A stretch of 64,000 bases of DNA from Clostridium brassicae (lineage in GTDB: Bacteria; Bacillota; Clostridia; Clostridiales; Clostridiaceae): assembly GCF_026738875.1 (NCBI RefSeq), contig NZ_JAPQFJ010000003.1, forward strand, positions 215,738 through 279,737, read 5' to 3'. The translations under genes and the position numbers were made by a program. Numbering within the stretch: the first letter of the stretch is position 1; every line of letters starts with the position of its first letter. The notes below the pieces were generated by a model. It was not told where the DNA came from, did no database searches, and saw only the letters and a program-made list of their open reading frames with translations. Of this stretch, positions 35,466-44,967 are shown in pieces.

Positions 35466-35741
35466 ATGATACTTACACTAGAAGAAACTAAAGAGTTTTT
35501 AAAGGTGGATTATGAGGCGGAAGACAATTATATACAAGATTTAATTACTGGTGCTGAATTATATCTTAAAAATTCCACGGATAAAAAATTTGATAATACT
35601 AATCCTTTAGCAAAATTATTCTGCAAGGTACTTATTTCTGATTGGTATGACAACAGAGGTTTTATGCAAGAAAGTAAGGTATCTAATAAAGTAAGGTATA
35701 CTATAAAATCTATTCTTAATCAGTTAAAGTATTGTGAGTAG
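35466..35741 (+). CDS. Head-tail connector (gp6/gp15-like)
   Basis: This 91-residue all-helical protein (LTLEETKEFLKVDYEAEDNYIQDLITGAELYLKNST) matches the HK97 gp6/SPP1 gp15 adaptor family, which binds under the portal. It directly follows the capsid gene, the standard order. Confidence 0.88.
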   Translation: MILTLEETKEFLKVDYEAEDNYIQDLITGAELYLKNSTDKKFDNTNPLAKLFCKVLISDWYDNRGFMQESKVSNKVRYTIKSILNQLKYCE

Positions 35742-35746
35742 GTGAT

Positions 35747-36085
35747 ATGATGGAAACTTCAAAACTAAACATCCAACTTGGACTATGGGGAATGGTACCT
35801 TTTAAAAATGAGTTAGATGAAATAGATGTAAAAGAAGGAAAAATTAAAGATATATGGTGTAACATAGTTCCACAACATGGTTCTACAAGCAAAACAGGCG
35901 AAACCGATGTAGAAAAAGTTACTACTATACAAAAGATAAAATGCAGAAAATTAAGTATTAAAAATCCTAAAATTAATATGTTTTTTAAAGATAAAAATGG
36001 ACTTAAATATGAGTTTTTAGATTTTTATCCTGATTATAAAAATAATGATTTTTGGGAAATTAAGACTAGAATTATTTATGAATAG
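35747..36085 (+). CDS. Head closure protein (SPP1 gp16-like)
   Basis: This 112-residue beta-rich protein has a C-terminal YEFLDFYPDYKNNDFWEIKTRIIYE segment as in phage head-tail joining (gp16/FII-like) proteins. It lies between the gp6-like and gp10-like genes. Two adjacent ATGs (35747, 35750) are possible starts. Confidence 0.78.
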   Translation: MMETSKLNIQLGLWGMVPFKNELDEIDVKEGKIKDIWCNIVPQHGSTSKTGETDVEKVTTIQKIKCRKLSIKNPKINMFFKDKNGLKYEFLDFYPDYKNNDFWEIKTRIIYE

Positions 36086-36096
36086 ATGGTGATAAT

Positions 36097-36510
36097 ATGC
36101 TTGATGGATTTGATATGAGGGAATTAGATAAATTCAATAGAGAATTATTAAATACAGCAAAAAAAGAATATCCTAAAGAAGCTAAAGCATTTTTAAGAAA
36201 AGAAGCTAAAGAATTAAATAAGAAAAATAAGCAAATTTTTGCATCTAAAGGTATAGGAGAAGAAACTGGAAATTTAAAAAAAGGTTTTAAAGCTGGTAAG
36301 TTGTATAAATATAAAGGTAAAGATTTAGCTATAAGAGCTTACAATAGTTCCCCACACGCACATTTGCTTAACGATGGTTGGATGCATAAAGCTAAAAATG
36401 GGAACGAAAAATTCATTCCAGGATTTCATTTTATAGAGCAATCAGCAGAAAGCTTTGAAAATGATTATTATAATAGTATAGATAAATTTTTAGACGAACT
36501 ATTTGATTAG
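36097..36510 (+). CDS. HK97 gp10-family tail-completion protein
   Basis: This 137-residue basic protein has the gp10 family pattern: KKGFKAGKLYKYKGKDLAIRAYNSSPHAHLLNDGW and GFHFIEQSAESFENDY. It is involved in joining tail to head. Confidence 0.85.
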   Translation: MLDGFDMRELDKFNRELLNTAKKEYPKEAKAFLRKEAKELNKKNKQIFASKGIGEETGNLKKGFKAGKLYKYKGKDLAIRAYNSSPHAHLLNDGWMHKAKNGNEKFIPGFHFIEQSAESFENDYYNSIDKFLDELFD

Positions 36511-36531
36511 TAAAGATAGGGGACGATTACA

Positions 36532-36993
36532 ATTGTAACGCTTAAAGAAATAAATAAAGCAGTTGTAAAACAAGTGACAGAAGGTTTAAGAGATACAGAT
36601 TATAAAGATACAATATTTGCGAGTACAGACATTAGAGAAAATATAGAAAGGCCTTCGTTATATGTAAATTTTACTGAAAATAAAACAGGTTTAATAAATA
36701 AGAGTTGTAAACAAAGGACTTTTAGTTTGCAACTCTTTTATTTTGCGAAAAACAGAGAAGATAGTAAAATTGAACTTTTAGAAGTACAAGATTTATTGAG
36801 CGACATTTTTTTAAAGGGTATTAAAATAACAGATGATTATTATATTCATATGTTTGAATGTGACTATGATCTAAGAAAAGATGAAGGATTACTAATATTA
36901 AATTTAAATGATTTAATAGACATAGCAGAAATTGAAGAGTGTGGAGAAGTTATAGAAGATATATCCATAAATAATACAATAGAAGGGAAGTGA
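36532..36993 (+). CDS. Tail terminator (DUF6838-like)
   Basis: The protein (about 153 residues) contains DIRENIERPSLYVNF and QRTFSLQLFYFAKN, typical of the tail-terminator family placed between gp10 and sheath. No ATG is available. A GTG at 36574 would lose the usual N-terminus, whereas ATT at 36532, 8 bases after AGGGGA, gives VTLKEINKAVVKQVTEGLRD, matching the family. I therefore propose a rare ATT start. Confidence 0.7.
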   Translation: MVTLKEINKAVVKQVTEGLRDTDYKDTIFASTDIRENIERPSLYVNFTENKTGLINKSCKQRTFSLQLFYFAKNREDSKIELLEVQDLLSDIFLKGIKITDDYYIHMFECDYDLRKDEGLLILNLNDLIDIAEIEECGEVIEDISINNTIEGK

Positions 36994-36998
36994 TTTTT

Positions 36999-38084
36999 AT
37001 GACAAATAATGAACAGCCAAGTATTGATATAATCTTTAAGAGACTAGCAGGCACAGCTATACAAAGAAGTGAGCGAGGTAGGGTAGCTTTGCTGATTAAA
37101 GAAGATACTACTACAGAAATATTAAAATATAAACTTAGTACAGATATAGATGGTACTAAATATACAGAAGCAAATAAAAAATCTATAGAGGATTGTTTTT
37201 ATGGAGTACCTATGGAGGTTACTGTAATTCCAGTAGCTTCAGCTACAGAAACGCAAGATGATAATATCAATAAAGCGTTAAAATATATAACTGCACAAAA
37301 GATAGATTATATAGGTAGTAATGTAAAAGAGTATCAAGATAAAATTGCACAATTTGTTAAGGAGCAAGAGAAGCTAAAAAAAACTTATAAGGCAGTAGTA
37401 ACACAAATTACAACAGCAAGTGACTGTAAATGTGTTATAGAATTAGAAAATGCAAAAGTGACATTTACAGGTGATAGAGGAGAAGCTGATGCACTAGAAT
37501 ATATACCAAGTTTGTTAGGAATATTTGCAGGACTTTCTCTAAGTAGAAGTGCTACTTACTTAGAATTAAAAAATTTAAAAGAAGTTTCTATAATAGATGA
37601 TGTAGACACTAAAATCAAAAACGGTAAATTATGTTTAATAAATGACGAAGGTCTTGTGAGAATATCTACAGCGGTAAATAGTTTAACTAAAATAGATGCG
37701 GATAATCCAAGTGTTTTTACATCAATTGAAAATGTAGAAGCTATGCATTTAATTCAAAATGATTTAAACACAGCTTTTAAGGCTTATATTGGAGCATATA
37801 AGAATACAGCAGATAGGCAGAATAATGTACTTATACCTTCCATAAATGCATATTTTGATGATTTAGAGGATAAAGAAATATTGGATAAAACTTATGACAA
37901 TAAATCTTTGATTAATATAGAAGAACAAAGGAAAGCATGGAAAGCTGAAAAAGGTGATGTAGTTGATGCATGGACAGATAAAAAAGTTAAAAATACACCA
38001 TTTCATAAGTCTGTATTTCTAAAAGGCGATATAAAACTAAATGAATCTATAGAAAACATAAAATTTGGCATTGAATTATTTTAG
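36999..38084 (+). CDS. Tail sheath protein (XkdK-like)
   Basis: This 361-residue contractile sheath protein has an N-terminal PSIDIIFKRLAGTAIQRSERGRVALLI, a central YIPSLLGIFAGLSLSRSATYLEL and a C-terminal RKAWKAEKGDVVDAWTDKKVKNTPF segment. Its presence makes prophage B a myovirus type. The ATG at 36999 follows AGAAGGGAAGTG. A terminator-like hairpin follows. Confidence 0.93.
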   Translation: MTNNEQPSIDIIFKRLAGTAIQRSERGRVALLIKEDTTTEILKYKLSTDIDGTKYTEANKKSIEDCFYGVPMEVTVIPVASATETQDDNINKALKYITAQKIDYIGSNVKEYQDKIAQFVKEQEKLKKTYKAVVTQITTASDCKCVIELENAKVTFTGDRGEADALEYIPSLLGIFAGLSLSRSATYLELKNLKEVSIIDDVDTKIKNGKLCLINDEGLVRISTAVNSLTKIDADNPSVFTSIENVEAMHLIQNDLNTAFKAYIGAYKNTADRQNNVLIPSINAYFDDLEDKEILDKTYDNKSLINIEEQRKAWKAEKGDVVDAWTDKKVKNTPFHKSVFLKGDIKLNESIENIKFGIELF

Positions 38085-38115
38085 AGAGTGGCTGTAAAGT
38101 TACTCTTTTTTATTT
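38085..38115 (+). terminator. Terminator between sheath and tube genes
   Basis: AGAGTGGC (38085-38092) pairs with GTTACTCT (38099-38106), with two G-T pairs, and runs into TTTTTTATTTT. It probably sets the sheath:tube ratio by partial termination. Confidence 0.7.
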
Positions 38116-38135
38116 TATATGAAAGGAGAAAAAAT

Positions 38136-38561
38136 ATGGCAGATAAGGGTAAAGAAATTATAAGTGGAAATGAAGGGAATGTGTGGGTAAATACAGAACA
38201 ATGGGCGAATATAACTAATATAGAAGCTAAAGCAACAGCAGAATATGAGGATGTAAACTTTGTTGGTGATAACAATACTTATAAAAGATACACTGGCACA
38301 AATATAGAAGGTTCTATCACATTGAAAAAGATTGATAGTAGGGCACAAAAACTATTAGCCGAAGGGTTTAGGACTGGGAATATGCCGAATATAAAAATTG
38401 TAGTAACAACAGCTAAAGTAAACGGTGAGAATGTAGAAAGATTAGCACTATATGATGTAACATTTACAGAGTTACAATTAGCAAAATTAGAATCAAAAGC
38501 TATGATTGAAGAGGAATTACCATTTTCAGCTAGCTCATTTGAATACTTAGAATTAATATAA
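38136..38561 (+). CDS. Tail tube protein (XkdM-like, DUF2001)
   Basis: This 141-residue protein matches PBSX XkdM-like tubes: GNEGNVWVNTEQWANITNIEAKATAEYEDV, RYTGTNIEGSITLKKIDSRAQ and LPFSASSFEYLELI. It polymerises inside the sheath. The ATG follows GAAAGGAG. Confidence 0.92.
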   Translation: MADKGKEIISGNEGNVWVNTEQWANITNIEAKATAEYEDVNFVGDNNTYKRYTGTNIEGSITLKKIDSRAQKLLAEGFRTGNMPNIKIVVTTAKVNGENVERLALYDVTFTELQLAKLESKAMIEEELPFSASSFEYLELI

Positions 38562-38581
38562 TTAAGAAAGGATGATAATAT

Positions 38582-39007
38582 ATGGAAAATAAATTAAAAA
38601 AATTAACATTAGATGATTTTAGAAAGAAAGCACTAAATAAATATAACAATAGAAAGAAAATAGTAGATTTAGAGATTGAAGGGTTTGGAATACTAACATT
38701 TATTAGACCTTCCGATAGTCAATTTTTAGATTTTAAAGAAGCTTTCGCTAACAGCGTAACTATGTCTAAAGATGAAGATATAAGAGATGTAAGTTATAAA
38801 ACGATGCTAAAAGCGAGTAAAGAGTTTTTATACAAAACTTGTGAATTTTTACATGATTCAGAATTGCAAAAGGATTTAGAATGCGTAGAGCCTTATGACA
38901 TATGCGTTAAGTTGTTTGGTATAGATGATACTATATCTTTAGCACGAAAAGTTAATGACGCGTTTGATATAGATACAGAAGAGATAAAACAAAGTATAAA
39001 AAACTAA
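38582..39007 (+). CDS. Tail assembly chaperone, short form (XkdN-like)
   Basis: This 141-residue helical protein (RPSDSQFLDFKEAF and FLHDSELQKDLECVEPYDIC) precedes the tape-measure gene. It corresponds to lambda gpG. It ends SIKN at a slippery site, from which a longer form can be made. Confidence 0.85.
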   Translation: MENKLKKLTLDDFRKKALNKYNNRKKIVDLEIEGFGILTFIRPSDSQFLDFKEAFANSVTMSKDEDIRDVSYKTMLKASKEFLYKTCEFLHDSELQKDLECVEPYDICVKLFGIDDTISLARKVNDAFDIDTEEIKQSIKN

Positions 39008-39216
39008 TAAAAGAGGGTAGTGGGGAAAATGCTAGGTATGGGGAACTATATTGGGTTTCTTTCTTTTTATGTCGAGGGCATAAACTAGACTATCTTCTTA
39101 ATTTAAATGCATTAGAAAAAGAATTTTTTATACAAAGCATGAATGTTCATAATTTGGAAAAATGTGAATATGACAATATGAAAATAAAAGCAGTACTAGG
39201 GGATGGTAAAAAATAA
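38582..39216 (+). CDS. Tail assembly chaperone, -1 frameshift fusion (GT-like)
   Basis: After a -1 shift at A_AAA_AAC the frame continues for about 70 more residues (KLIKEGSGENARYGELYWVS, then LDYLLNLNALEKEFF and MKIKAVLGDGKK) to the stop at 39214-39216. The extension has no start codon of its own and ends just before the tape-measure gene. This is the arrangement of the conserved G/GT frameshift of contractile and siphovirus tails. Confidence 0.82.
38998..39004 (+). promoter_or_regulatory. Programmed -1 frameshift heptamer A_AAA_AAC
   Basis: The zero frame reads ATA AAA AAC TAA, so the heptamer A AAA AAC has the exact X_XXY_YYZ register, and the zero-frame stop follows immediately. The -1 frame is open upstream and downstream. 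Confidence 0.88.
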
Positions 39217-39261
39217 TTGCTGTCCTCTTTATTTTCACCAAGAAATGAGGTGAGAAAATGA

Positions 39262-41727
39262 ATGGCAAGTAAAACGATAGGTGTAGTTTTGTCTCTTCAA
39301 GATAAGTTAAGTGGTGGACTTGTAAAAGTAAATAAAAATGTTCAAAACACAAGTAAGGAAGTAAAACGAGCAAATCAACAAGTTGCAGCATTTACTAACA
39401 AATCTATTAAAAATTTTGAGAAATTTGGAGACAAAATTGTAAAATTAGGAATTACAGCTGGAGCATTAGCAGGAGCATTCATTTTTAAAGTAGGATTAGA
39501 CGGAGTAAAAGAACTTGATGGAGGAGCTAGAAAAGTAAAATCTATTGCTAAAAATGCTTTAGAATTAAATAATATACAAAAAGATTTACTTAAAACATCG
39601 AATAAAACTGGAATATCAGTACAAGAATTATCAGAAACACAATATTCTGCTATATCTTCGGGTGTAAAAGCAGCTGAAAGTATTCAAGCAAGCATAGATT
39701 CAGCTAAACTTGCCAAAGCTGGATTTACAGATTCTAATAGTGCTTTGAAAATTTTAATGTCAACAATGAATGTTTATGGTTTGACGGGGCAGAAAGCTAT
39801 GCAGAGCATAAGTGATAAATTATTGGTTACACAAAATCTAGGTGTAACCACAGTGGCAGAATTAGCTGAATCTATGGGCTCTCTTACCCCTGTTGCAAAA
39901 TCTGCTGGTGCTAGTATAAATGAATTAATGGCAGGGATGGCAAGTCTTACAAAAAATGGGCTTAAAACTGATGAAGCTGTAACAGCACTAAAAGCTGTAT
40001 TTACCAGTGTAATTAAACCTGGTGATGAAGCTAGAAAAACAGCTAAGAAACTAGGAATAGATTTTTCTGTTAGTGCTATTAAATCAAAAGGTTTTGCTAA
40101 ATTTTTGCAAGAGGTAAAAGACAAGACAAAAGGCAATACTGAGACTATGGGTAAACTATTTGGAAATGTTAGAGCACTATCTGGAGCATTAGTCCTCACT
40201 GGTAAAGGGAATATAGATTTTGTTAAGTCTCTAGATGCTATGAAACATAGCACTGGAGCTACAGATGAAGCTTTTAAAATAATGGAACAAAGTCTAGGAA
40301 ATAGAATAAGTAAACTAAAAGAAAGATTTAAAAATGCGACAACAAGTATAATGTTAACAAGTGGAGGAACTTTAGGAAAAGTAGTAGATAGAATATCTAA
40401 CAAAATGGAACAATTACAAGCAGATGGAAGCTTAGAAAAGATAGCAGATAAGGTTGGAAAGACTATAAATAAGATAATAAATATAGTAGCAAAATTAGGG
40501 AAAATCTTTACAGAAAATAAAGGAAAAATATTAGACTTTATAATAGTATTTGCTAGTTTTTACACAGCAATAAAAATATTAAATTTGTTAAAATTATCAA
40601 TTAAAGGTGTAAGAAACATGATCATTTTAACAGATGGCACTTTAAAATTAAGTGCTGGTGGGAAGTTTATTTTAATAGCCGGGGTGATTATAGCTAGTCT
40701 TATTTTATTGTATAAACATTCTGCAAAATTTAGAGAAATAATAGCACAAGTTGGAGCATTTATACAGAATAATATACTTCCAATTTTGCAGCAAATAGGA
40801 CAATATTTTACAACTAATATCCTTCCTGTTTTACAACAAATGGTTAATTATTTTACAACTAATATCCTTCCTGTTCTGATTGAATTAGGGCAATTTTTTA
40901 TAACTTATATACTCCCAGTTTTAATTCAATTTGCTAGTTTGGTAGGTAATGTGGTTATAACAGTGTTATCTAGTTTGTGGACTATATTAACACAAATCTG
41001 GCAAAGTGTTTTAGTACCATTATTTAATTTCTTTACAACTTACATTCTACCTGTATTAATGGTAATAGGACAAACTATCTTAGCACTAATTGCAAGCGTG
41101 TTAGCACCAGTGGCTCAATTTTTAATGGGTGTGTTCTCTGTTGCTTTTAGTACTGTTTTCCCATTCATAGTAGATTTGATATCTAATTCTATTGCTGTTA
41201 TAGGTGGAATAATAGAAGCACTAACGAAAATTTTTGGAGGAATTGTAAATTTTATTGCAGGAGTTTTTACTGCGAACTGGAGTAGAGCATGGGAAGGAAT
41301 AAAAAGTATATTTAGTGGAATATGGAAAGGATTAGAAACAATTGCAAAAGGTGTTCTAAATGGGATAATAAGCGCTATAAACTTAGTAATTCGTGGTATA
41401 AATAAAGTTTCTAGTGTGGGCGGACTATTTAAGGGTGCAAATATACCAGAGATACCTAAATTTGCTAAGGGAACACAGTATTTTACTGGTGGATTAGCGC
41501 AAATAAACGAACGTGGTGGAGAGATAGTGTCTCTCCCAAACGGAAGTAAAGTTATGACACATCAAGCTTCAAAAAGTTTATTGAAAGAAACTAATGCTAC
41601 TGGAAGTGGCATAGCTGTAAATATAGTAATACAAGGTAATATTATAGGAAATGAAGAATATGCAGACAACTTAGGAAATATAATAGTAAGAAAAATTAAA
41701 AACACAATGGACTTAGGTACTATATAG
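39262..41727 (+). CDS. Tape measure protein
   Basis: This 821-residue tail length ruler has the TP901-type phage_min_tail region (about 100-330; LAESMGSLTPVAKSAGASINELMAGMASL and KLFGNVRALSGALVLTG). Hydrophobic segments follow (about 440-650) with imperfect repeats of TTNILPVLQQM. A polar C-terminal part contains GGEIVSLPNGSKVMTHQ. The start is an ATG after GAGGTGAG. A close upstream ATG (39258) stops after four codons. Confidence 0.93.
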   Translation: MASKTIGVVLSLQDKLSGGLVKVNKNVQNTSKEVKRANQQVAAFTNKSIKNFEKFGDKIVKLGITAGALAGAFIFKVGLDGVKELDGGARKVKSIAKNALELNNIQKDLLKTSNKTGISVQELSETQYSAISSGVKAAESIQASIDSAKLAKAGFTDSNSALKILMSTMNVYGLTGQKAMQSISDKLLVTQNLGVTTVAELAESMGSLTPVAKSAGASINELMAGMASLTKNGLKTDEAVTALKAVFTSVIKPGDEARKTAKKLGIDFSVSAIKSKGFAKFLQEVKDKTKGNTETMGKLFGNVRALSGALVLTGKGNIDFVKSLDAMKHSTGATDEAFKIMEQSLGNRISKLKERFKNATTSIMLTSGGTLGKVVDRISNKMEQLQADGSLEKIADKVGKTINKIINIVAKLGKIFTENKGKILDFIIVFASFYTAIKILNLLKLSIKGVRNMIILTDGTLKLSAGGKFILIAGVIIASLILLYKHSAKFREIIAQVGAFIQNNILPILQQIGQYFTTNILPVLQQMVNYFTTNILPVLIELGQFFITYILPVLIQFASLVGNVVITVLSSLWTILTQIWQSVLVPLFNFFTTYILPVLMVIGQTILALIASVLAPVAQFLMGVFSVAFSTVFPFIVDLISNSIAVIGGIIEALTKIFGGIVNFIAGVFTANWSRAWEGIKSIFSGIWKGLETIAKGVLNGIISAINLVIRGINKVSSVGGLFKGANIPEIPKFAKGTQYFTGGLAQINERGGEIVSLPNGSKVMTHQASKSLLKETNATGSGIAVNIVIQGNIIGNEEYADNLGNIIVRKIKNTMDLGTI

Positions 41728-41753
41728 AGTGGTGTAATAACCACTCTTTTTAA
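41726..41753 (+). terminator. Terminator after tape measure
   Basis: AGAGTGGT (41726-41733) pairs perfectly with ACCACTCT (41740-41747), followed by TTTTTAA. Confidence 0.8.
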
Positions 41754-41765
41754 ATTGAAAAGGAA

Positions 41766-42197
41766 GTGGTTATTATAGATATATATTTTTCTACGTTAGA
41801 CAGAAAAAATGTAATGCAAGTACCAATATTACCACCGACAATTCCAGAAATAAGTAATGGTATGGAAAATGAAAGTTTTAAAACTTTTAATAATGGTACT
41901 TTTAATTTTCCAGGGCAAAAAAAATCTTTTAGTACGACTTTGGAATTATTAGCACCAAATACGCCAAAACGATATAGTTTTTGTAAAAGCAATGAATATG
42001 CAAGCACAATGATTAGTTTTTTCTTTAGCGAAATGTATTTTCAAGATCCTATACGTTATATAGTTGTAGATGATAAACAAACTATATGGGATGTAAAATG
42101 TCTAATAGGAGATTTTAACTGGATTATAGATAGTAATAAAGACTATCAATTAAATATTACACTAAATGAGTGGAGGGATTATAATGAACAAATATAA
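41766..42197 (+). CDS. Tail protein, XkdP-like without LysM
   Basis: This 143-residue protein between tape measure and XkdQ-like gene has QVPILPPTIPEISNGMENESFKTFNNG and IWDVKCLIGDFNWIIDSNKDYQLNITLNEWRDY, matching the N-terminal XkdP/gp53-like domain. The LysM domain of longer relatives is absent. GTG start. Confidence 0.78.
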   Translation: MVIIDIYFSTLDRKNVMQVPILPPTIPEISNGMENESFKTFNNGTFNFPGQKKSFSTTLELLAPNTPKRYSFCKSNEYASTMISFFFSEMYFQDPIRYIVVDDKQTIWDVKCLIGDFNWIIDSNKDYQLNITLNEWRDYNEQI

Positions 42198-43119
42198 TCT
42201 CTACACACTAAAAGATAATAAATTAATAGATATATTAGAATTTTGTGGTGGAATAAATTGGAGTACAGATAGTGAAACAGTTGGTATGCAACTTACATTT
42301 AGCAGCATAAAAAAATTAAATTTTGGTAATTACATTAATTTAAAAATAAACGATAAAGATATTTTCATAGGAACTGTAATTACTATAGAACAAAATAACA
42401 ATATATATGCTTATACATGTATGGATTTTGCTAGATATTTAAATAAAAATAAAACCATTATGCAATTTAATAATATACCAGCATGGATAGCAATGGGACA
42501 AGTGTGTAGTAAATTTAGCATTAAACATGACATACCACATAATATTATCACAAAGATTACTAAGATATATAAAAGTCAAACCTTATTAGACATTATTAAG
42601 GATATAGGAGAGATATATACAAAAGAAACTGGTAAAAAGTTATATATGGAAATGGATGGAGATATTTTCAAAGTAAAAAACGACATAAACTTATTGAAAA
42701 TATCTACTAAATTTTTACTTGGGAATGGAGCAACATTTAAGGAGAGTATAGAGAACACAATTACAAAAGTAGAAGTTGTAAGTAAAGATGAAAAAGATAC
42801 TAGAATAATTAGTATTGTTGAAGATAAAAAGGCTAGCGAAACTTTTGGACTTGTAACAGAGCATATACAACTAGAAGAAAATCAAAACGAATCACAAGCA
42901 TATAACATAGCTGAAAAATATCTTAAAACACATGTATCTGCTGAAAGTGAGTTAACATTAGACATTATACCAATAAAAAATGCAGAATTATTAAGAGCTA
43001 ATAGGTTAGTAGATTTTAAACTAGAAAAATATAATATTAATAGTGCAAGGCTTATTACAAACTGTAATTGTACACTAGAAAATGGAGTTTATAAAGCTTC
43101 GATTACATTCAAATGGTAG
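42184..43119 (+). CDS. Tail hub protein, XkdQ-like
   Basis: This 311-residue protein overlaps the XkdP-like gene by 14 bases; the ATG at 42184 follows TGGAGGG. It has WSTDSETVGMQLTFSS and DIGEIYTKETGKKLYMEMDG and a C-terminal beta domain. This corresponds to XkdQ/gp44-type hubs that form the centre of the baseplate. Confidence 0.85.
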   Translation: MNKYNLYTLKDNKLIDILEFCGGINWSTDSETVGMQLTFSSIKKLNFGNYINLKINDKDIFIGTVITIEQNNNIYAYTCMDFARYLNKNKTIMQFNNIPAWIAMGQVCSKFSIKHDIPHNIITKITKIYKSQTLLDIIKDIGEIYTKETGKKLYMEMDGDIFKVKNDINLLKISTKFLLGNGATFKESIENTITKVEVVSKDEKDTRIISIVEDKKASETFGLVTEHIQLEENQNESQAYNIAEKYLKTHVSAESELTLDIIPIKNAELLRANRLVDFKLEKYNINSARLITNCNCTLENGVYKASITFKW

Positions 43120-43128
43120 GTGCTATAA

Positions 43129-43395
43129 ATGAATTATGCTATAGAATTTTCTAAATTACTTAAGCAAAGAGATAATAAAGAGTATATAGGAATAGTTGTA
43201 GGGAAAATAGTTAGTATAAATCCTATTAAGATTAGTATTCTAAGTGGTGAAGTACTATTAACAAAAGGTATTGATCTAACACTCACTACTACAGCTAAAA
43301 ATAAAATATTAGATAGTAGGGATATAGGTAAAAGAATATTGGTTATGGCAAGTACAAATAATCAGCAATATTTTGCAATAGATACAGTAGAATAG
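43129..43395 (+). CDS. DUF2577/XkdR-like tail protein
   Basis: This 88-residue protein with an OB-like pattern (GIVVGKIVSINPIKISILSGEVLLTKGIDLTL) matches DUF2577/XkdR, a spike-associated baseplate protein. Order P-Q-R-S-T-U is preserved. Confidence 0.82.
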   Translation: MNYAIEFSKLLKQRDNKEYIGIVVGKIVSINPIKISILSGEVLLTKGIDLTLTTTAKNKILDSRDIGKRILVMASTNNQQYFAIDTVE

Positions 43396-43405
43396 AGGTG
43401 ATATA

Positions 43406-43834
43406 GTGGCTATATTTCCAAATTTTAATATAAATATAAAACAGCATAATGATACAGACAACTTTACTGGATTAGGTAAGGTTTTTTTATTTGATTTTGA
43501 AAAAAATCAATATGTTATGAGAGATGGTAAATTAGTAGAATGTAGTGAAAAAAAAGCGGTGGAGCAATGGATATATTTTGTGCTAGGAGCTTACAAAAAC
43601 AAGTATAAAATATATAAAAATACAAATTTTCATTGTGATGTAGAAGATCTACTTGGTAAAAAAAGAGATGGGTTTGTAATATCACAATTAAAAAGAGAAA
43701 TTGAAGAAGCAGTTACAAGACACAGATATGTAGATCACATTGAAAACTTTGTAACAACACAAAAAAAGACAACATTGAATGTAGATTTTTCTGTGGTTTT
43801 AAAAAGCAATGAAGTTATTAATATATCTGCTTAG
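43406..43834 (+). CDS. DUF2634/XkdS-like baseplate wedge
   Basis: This 142-residue protein has TGLGKVFLFDFEKNQYVMRDGKLVEC and EQWIYFVLGAYKNKYKIY, typical of XkdS. GTG start behind GAGGTGATA. Confidence 0.85.
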   Translation: MAIFPNFNINIKQHNDTDNFTGLGKVFLFDFEKNQYVMRDGKLVECSEKKAVEQWIYFVLGAYKNKYKIYKNTNFHCDVEDLLGKKRDGFVISQLKREIEEAVTRHRYVDHIENFVTTQKKTTLNVDFSVVLKSNEVINISA

Positions 43835-43845
43835 GAGGTGAAAAG

Positions 43846-44955
43846 TTGAGTGCAAATGTAAAGACAGAGGAACAGATATTACAAGATATGCTTAATAATA
43901 TATCTAATATTTATGAAAAAAGTGTAGGTTATTTAACTTATGATATAACTAAAACTAACGCTATAGAATTAGCTAAAGTATATCAATATGCCTTGTCTAT
44001 AGCTAATTTAAGATTAGTTAAAGATTTATCTGGTGATGATCTAACAGCTAGAGTCTATGACAATAAAGGTACAGTAAGGAAAGTTGCAACGAAAGCAAAA
44101 GTTGTTCTAGCACTAGAAGGTACGGGTAAAATTCAAAAGGGCGATTTATTTAGTACAGCTAATAACATACAATTTATTAGTTTAGAAACAAAACCTATAA
44201 CAGAAATAGGCAGTATATTAGCTGAATGTACTCAATCAGGAGTTATAGGAATGGTTGGGGCTAACTCTATAACACAAATTCCTATAACTTTACCAGGTTT
44301 TACAGAAGTAACTAATCCTAATGCAAGTTATGACGGCTTTGAGGAAGAGACAGATGAAGCTTTAAAACAAAGGTATTATGATGCTTTAAGAAACCCCATA
44401 ACATCTAATAACCAAGCGCATTTTATATATTGGGCTAAAAGTGTAACAGGCGTTGGGAATGCAAAAGTAATACCCTTGTGGAATGGAGATTTAACAGTAA
44501 AAGTTATAATTATAGATTCAAACATGCAACCAGCTAGTGCAGATTTGGTTAATACAGTACAAGAATACATAGATCCTAAAGGGGAATATGATTCTAATAC
44601 AAACACATGGAGTTTATGGGGCACTGGGACTGGTCAATCGGCAATAGGTAATTACTGTTCAGTGGTATCTGCCATAGCTAAGAATATAGATATAGCATGT
44701 TCCATATCTAAAGATAATGGTTATTCAGATGAAGAAATTAAAGCAAATATTTCTAATAAAATAACAGAATATTTAAAAGAAATTGCTTTTTCTACAATTG
44801 TAAACTATGTTAGTAATGCTAAAGTAATCTCTCTAATACTTAGTGCAAATGGTGTACTTGATGTTCAAAACGTAAAAGTAAATGGAAGTATAAATAATAA
44901 TGTGATTATAGGAGAAGAAGAAGTAGCTGTAATGGGTACTGTAACTTTGTTATAA
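43846..44955 (+). CDS. Baseplate J-like protein (XkdT)
   Basis: This 369-residue J-family wedge has GYLTYDITKTNAIELAKVYQYAL, a GDLFSTANNIQFIS beta segment and YDGFEEETDEALKQRYYDALRNPITSNNQAHFIYWAKSVTGVG. It is only distantly similar to the J-like protein of prophage A. TTG start behind GGAGGTG. Confidence 0.92.
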   Translation: MSANVKTEEQILQDMLNNISNIYEKSVGYLTYDITKTNAIELAKVYQYALSIANLRLVKDLSGDDLTARVYDNKGTVRKVATKAKVVLALEGTGKIQKGDLFSTANNIQFISLETKPITEIGSILAECTQSGVIGMVGANSITQIPITLPGFTEVTNPNASYDGFEEETDEALKQRYYDALRNPITSNNQAHFIYWAKSVTGVGNAKVIPLWNGDLTVKVIIIDSNMQPASADLVNTVQEYIDPKGEYDSNTNTWSLWGTGTGQSAIGNYCSVVSAIAKNIDIACSISKDNGYSDEEIKANISNKITEYLKEIAFSTIVNYVSNAKVISLILSANGVLDVQNVKVNGSINNNVIIGEEEVAVMGTVTLL

Positions 44956-44967
44956 CGAGGTGAAAAA

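Noticed and set aside
39774..40403. 209-codon minus-strand ORF in the tape measure gene
   Set aside because: Antisense shadow of a conserved gene; low-complexity translation and no leader.
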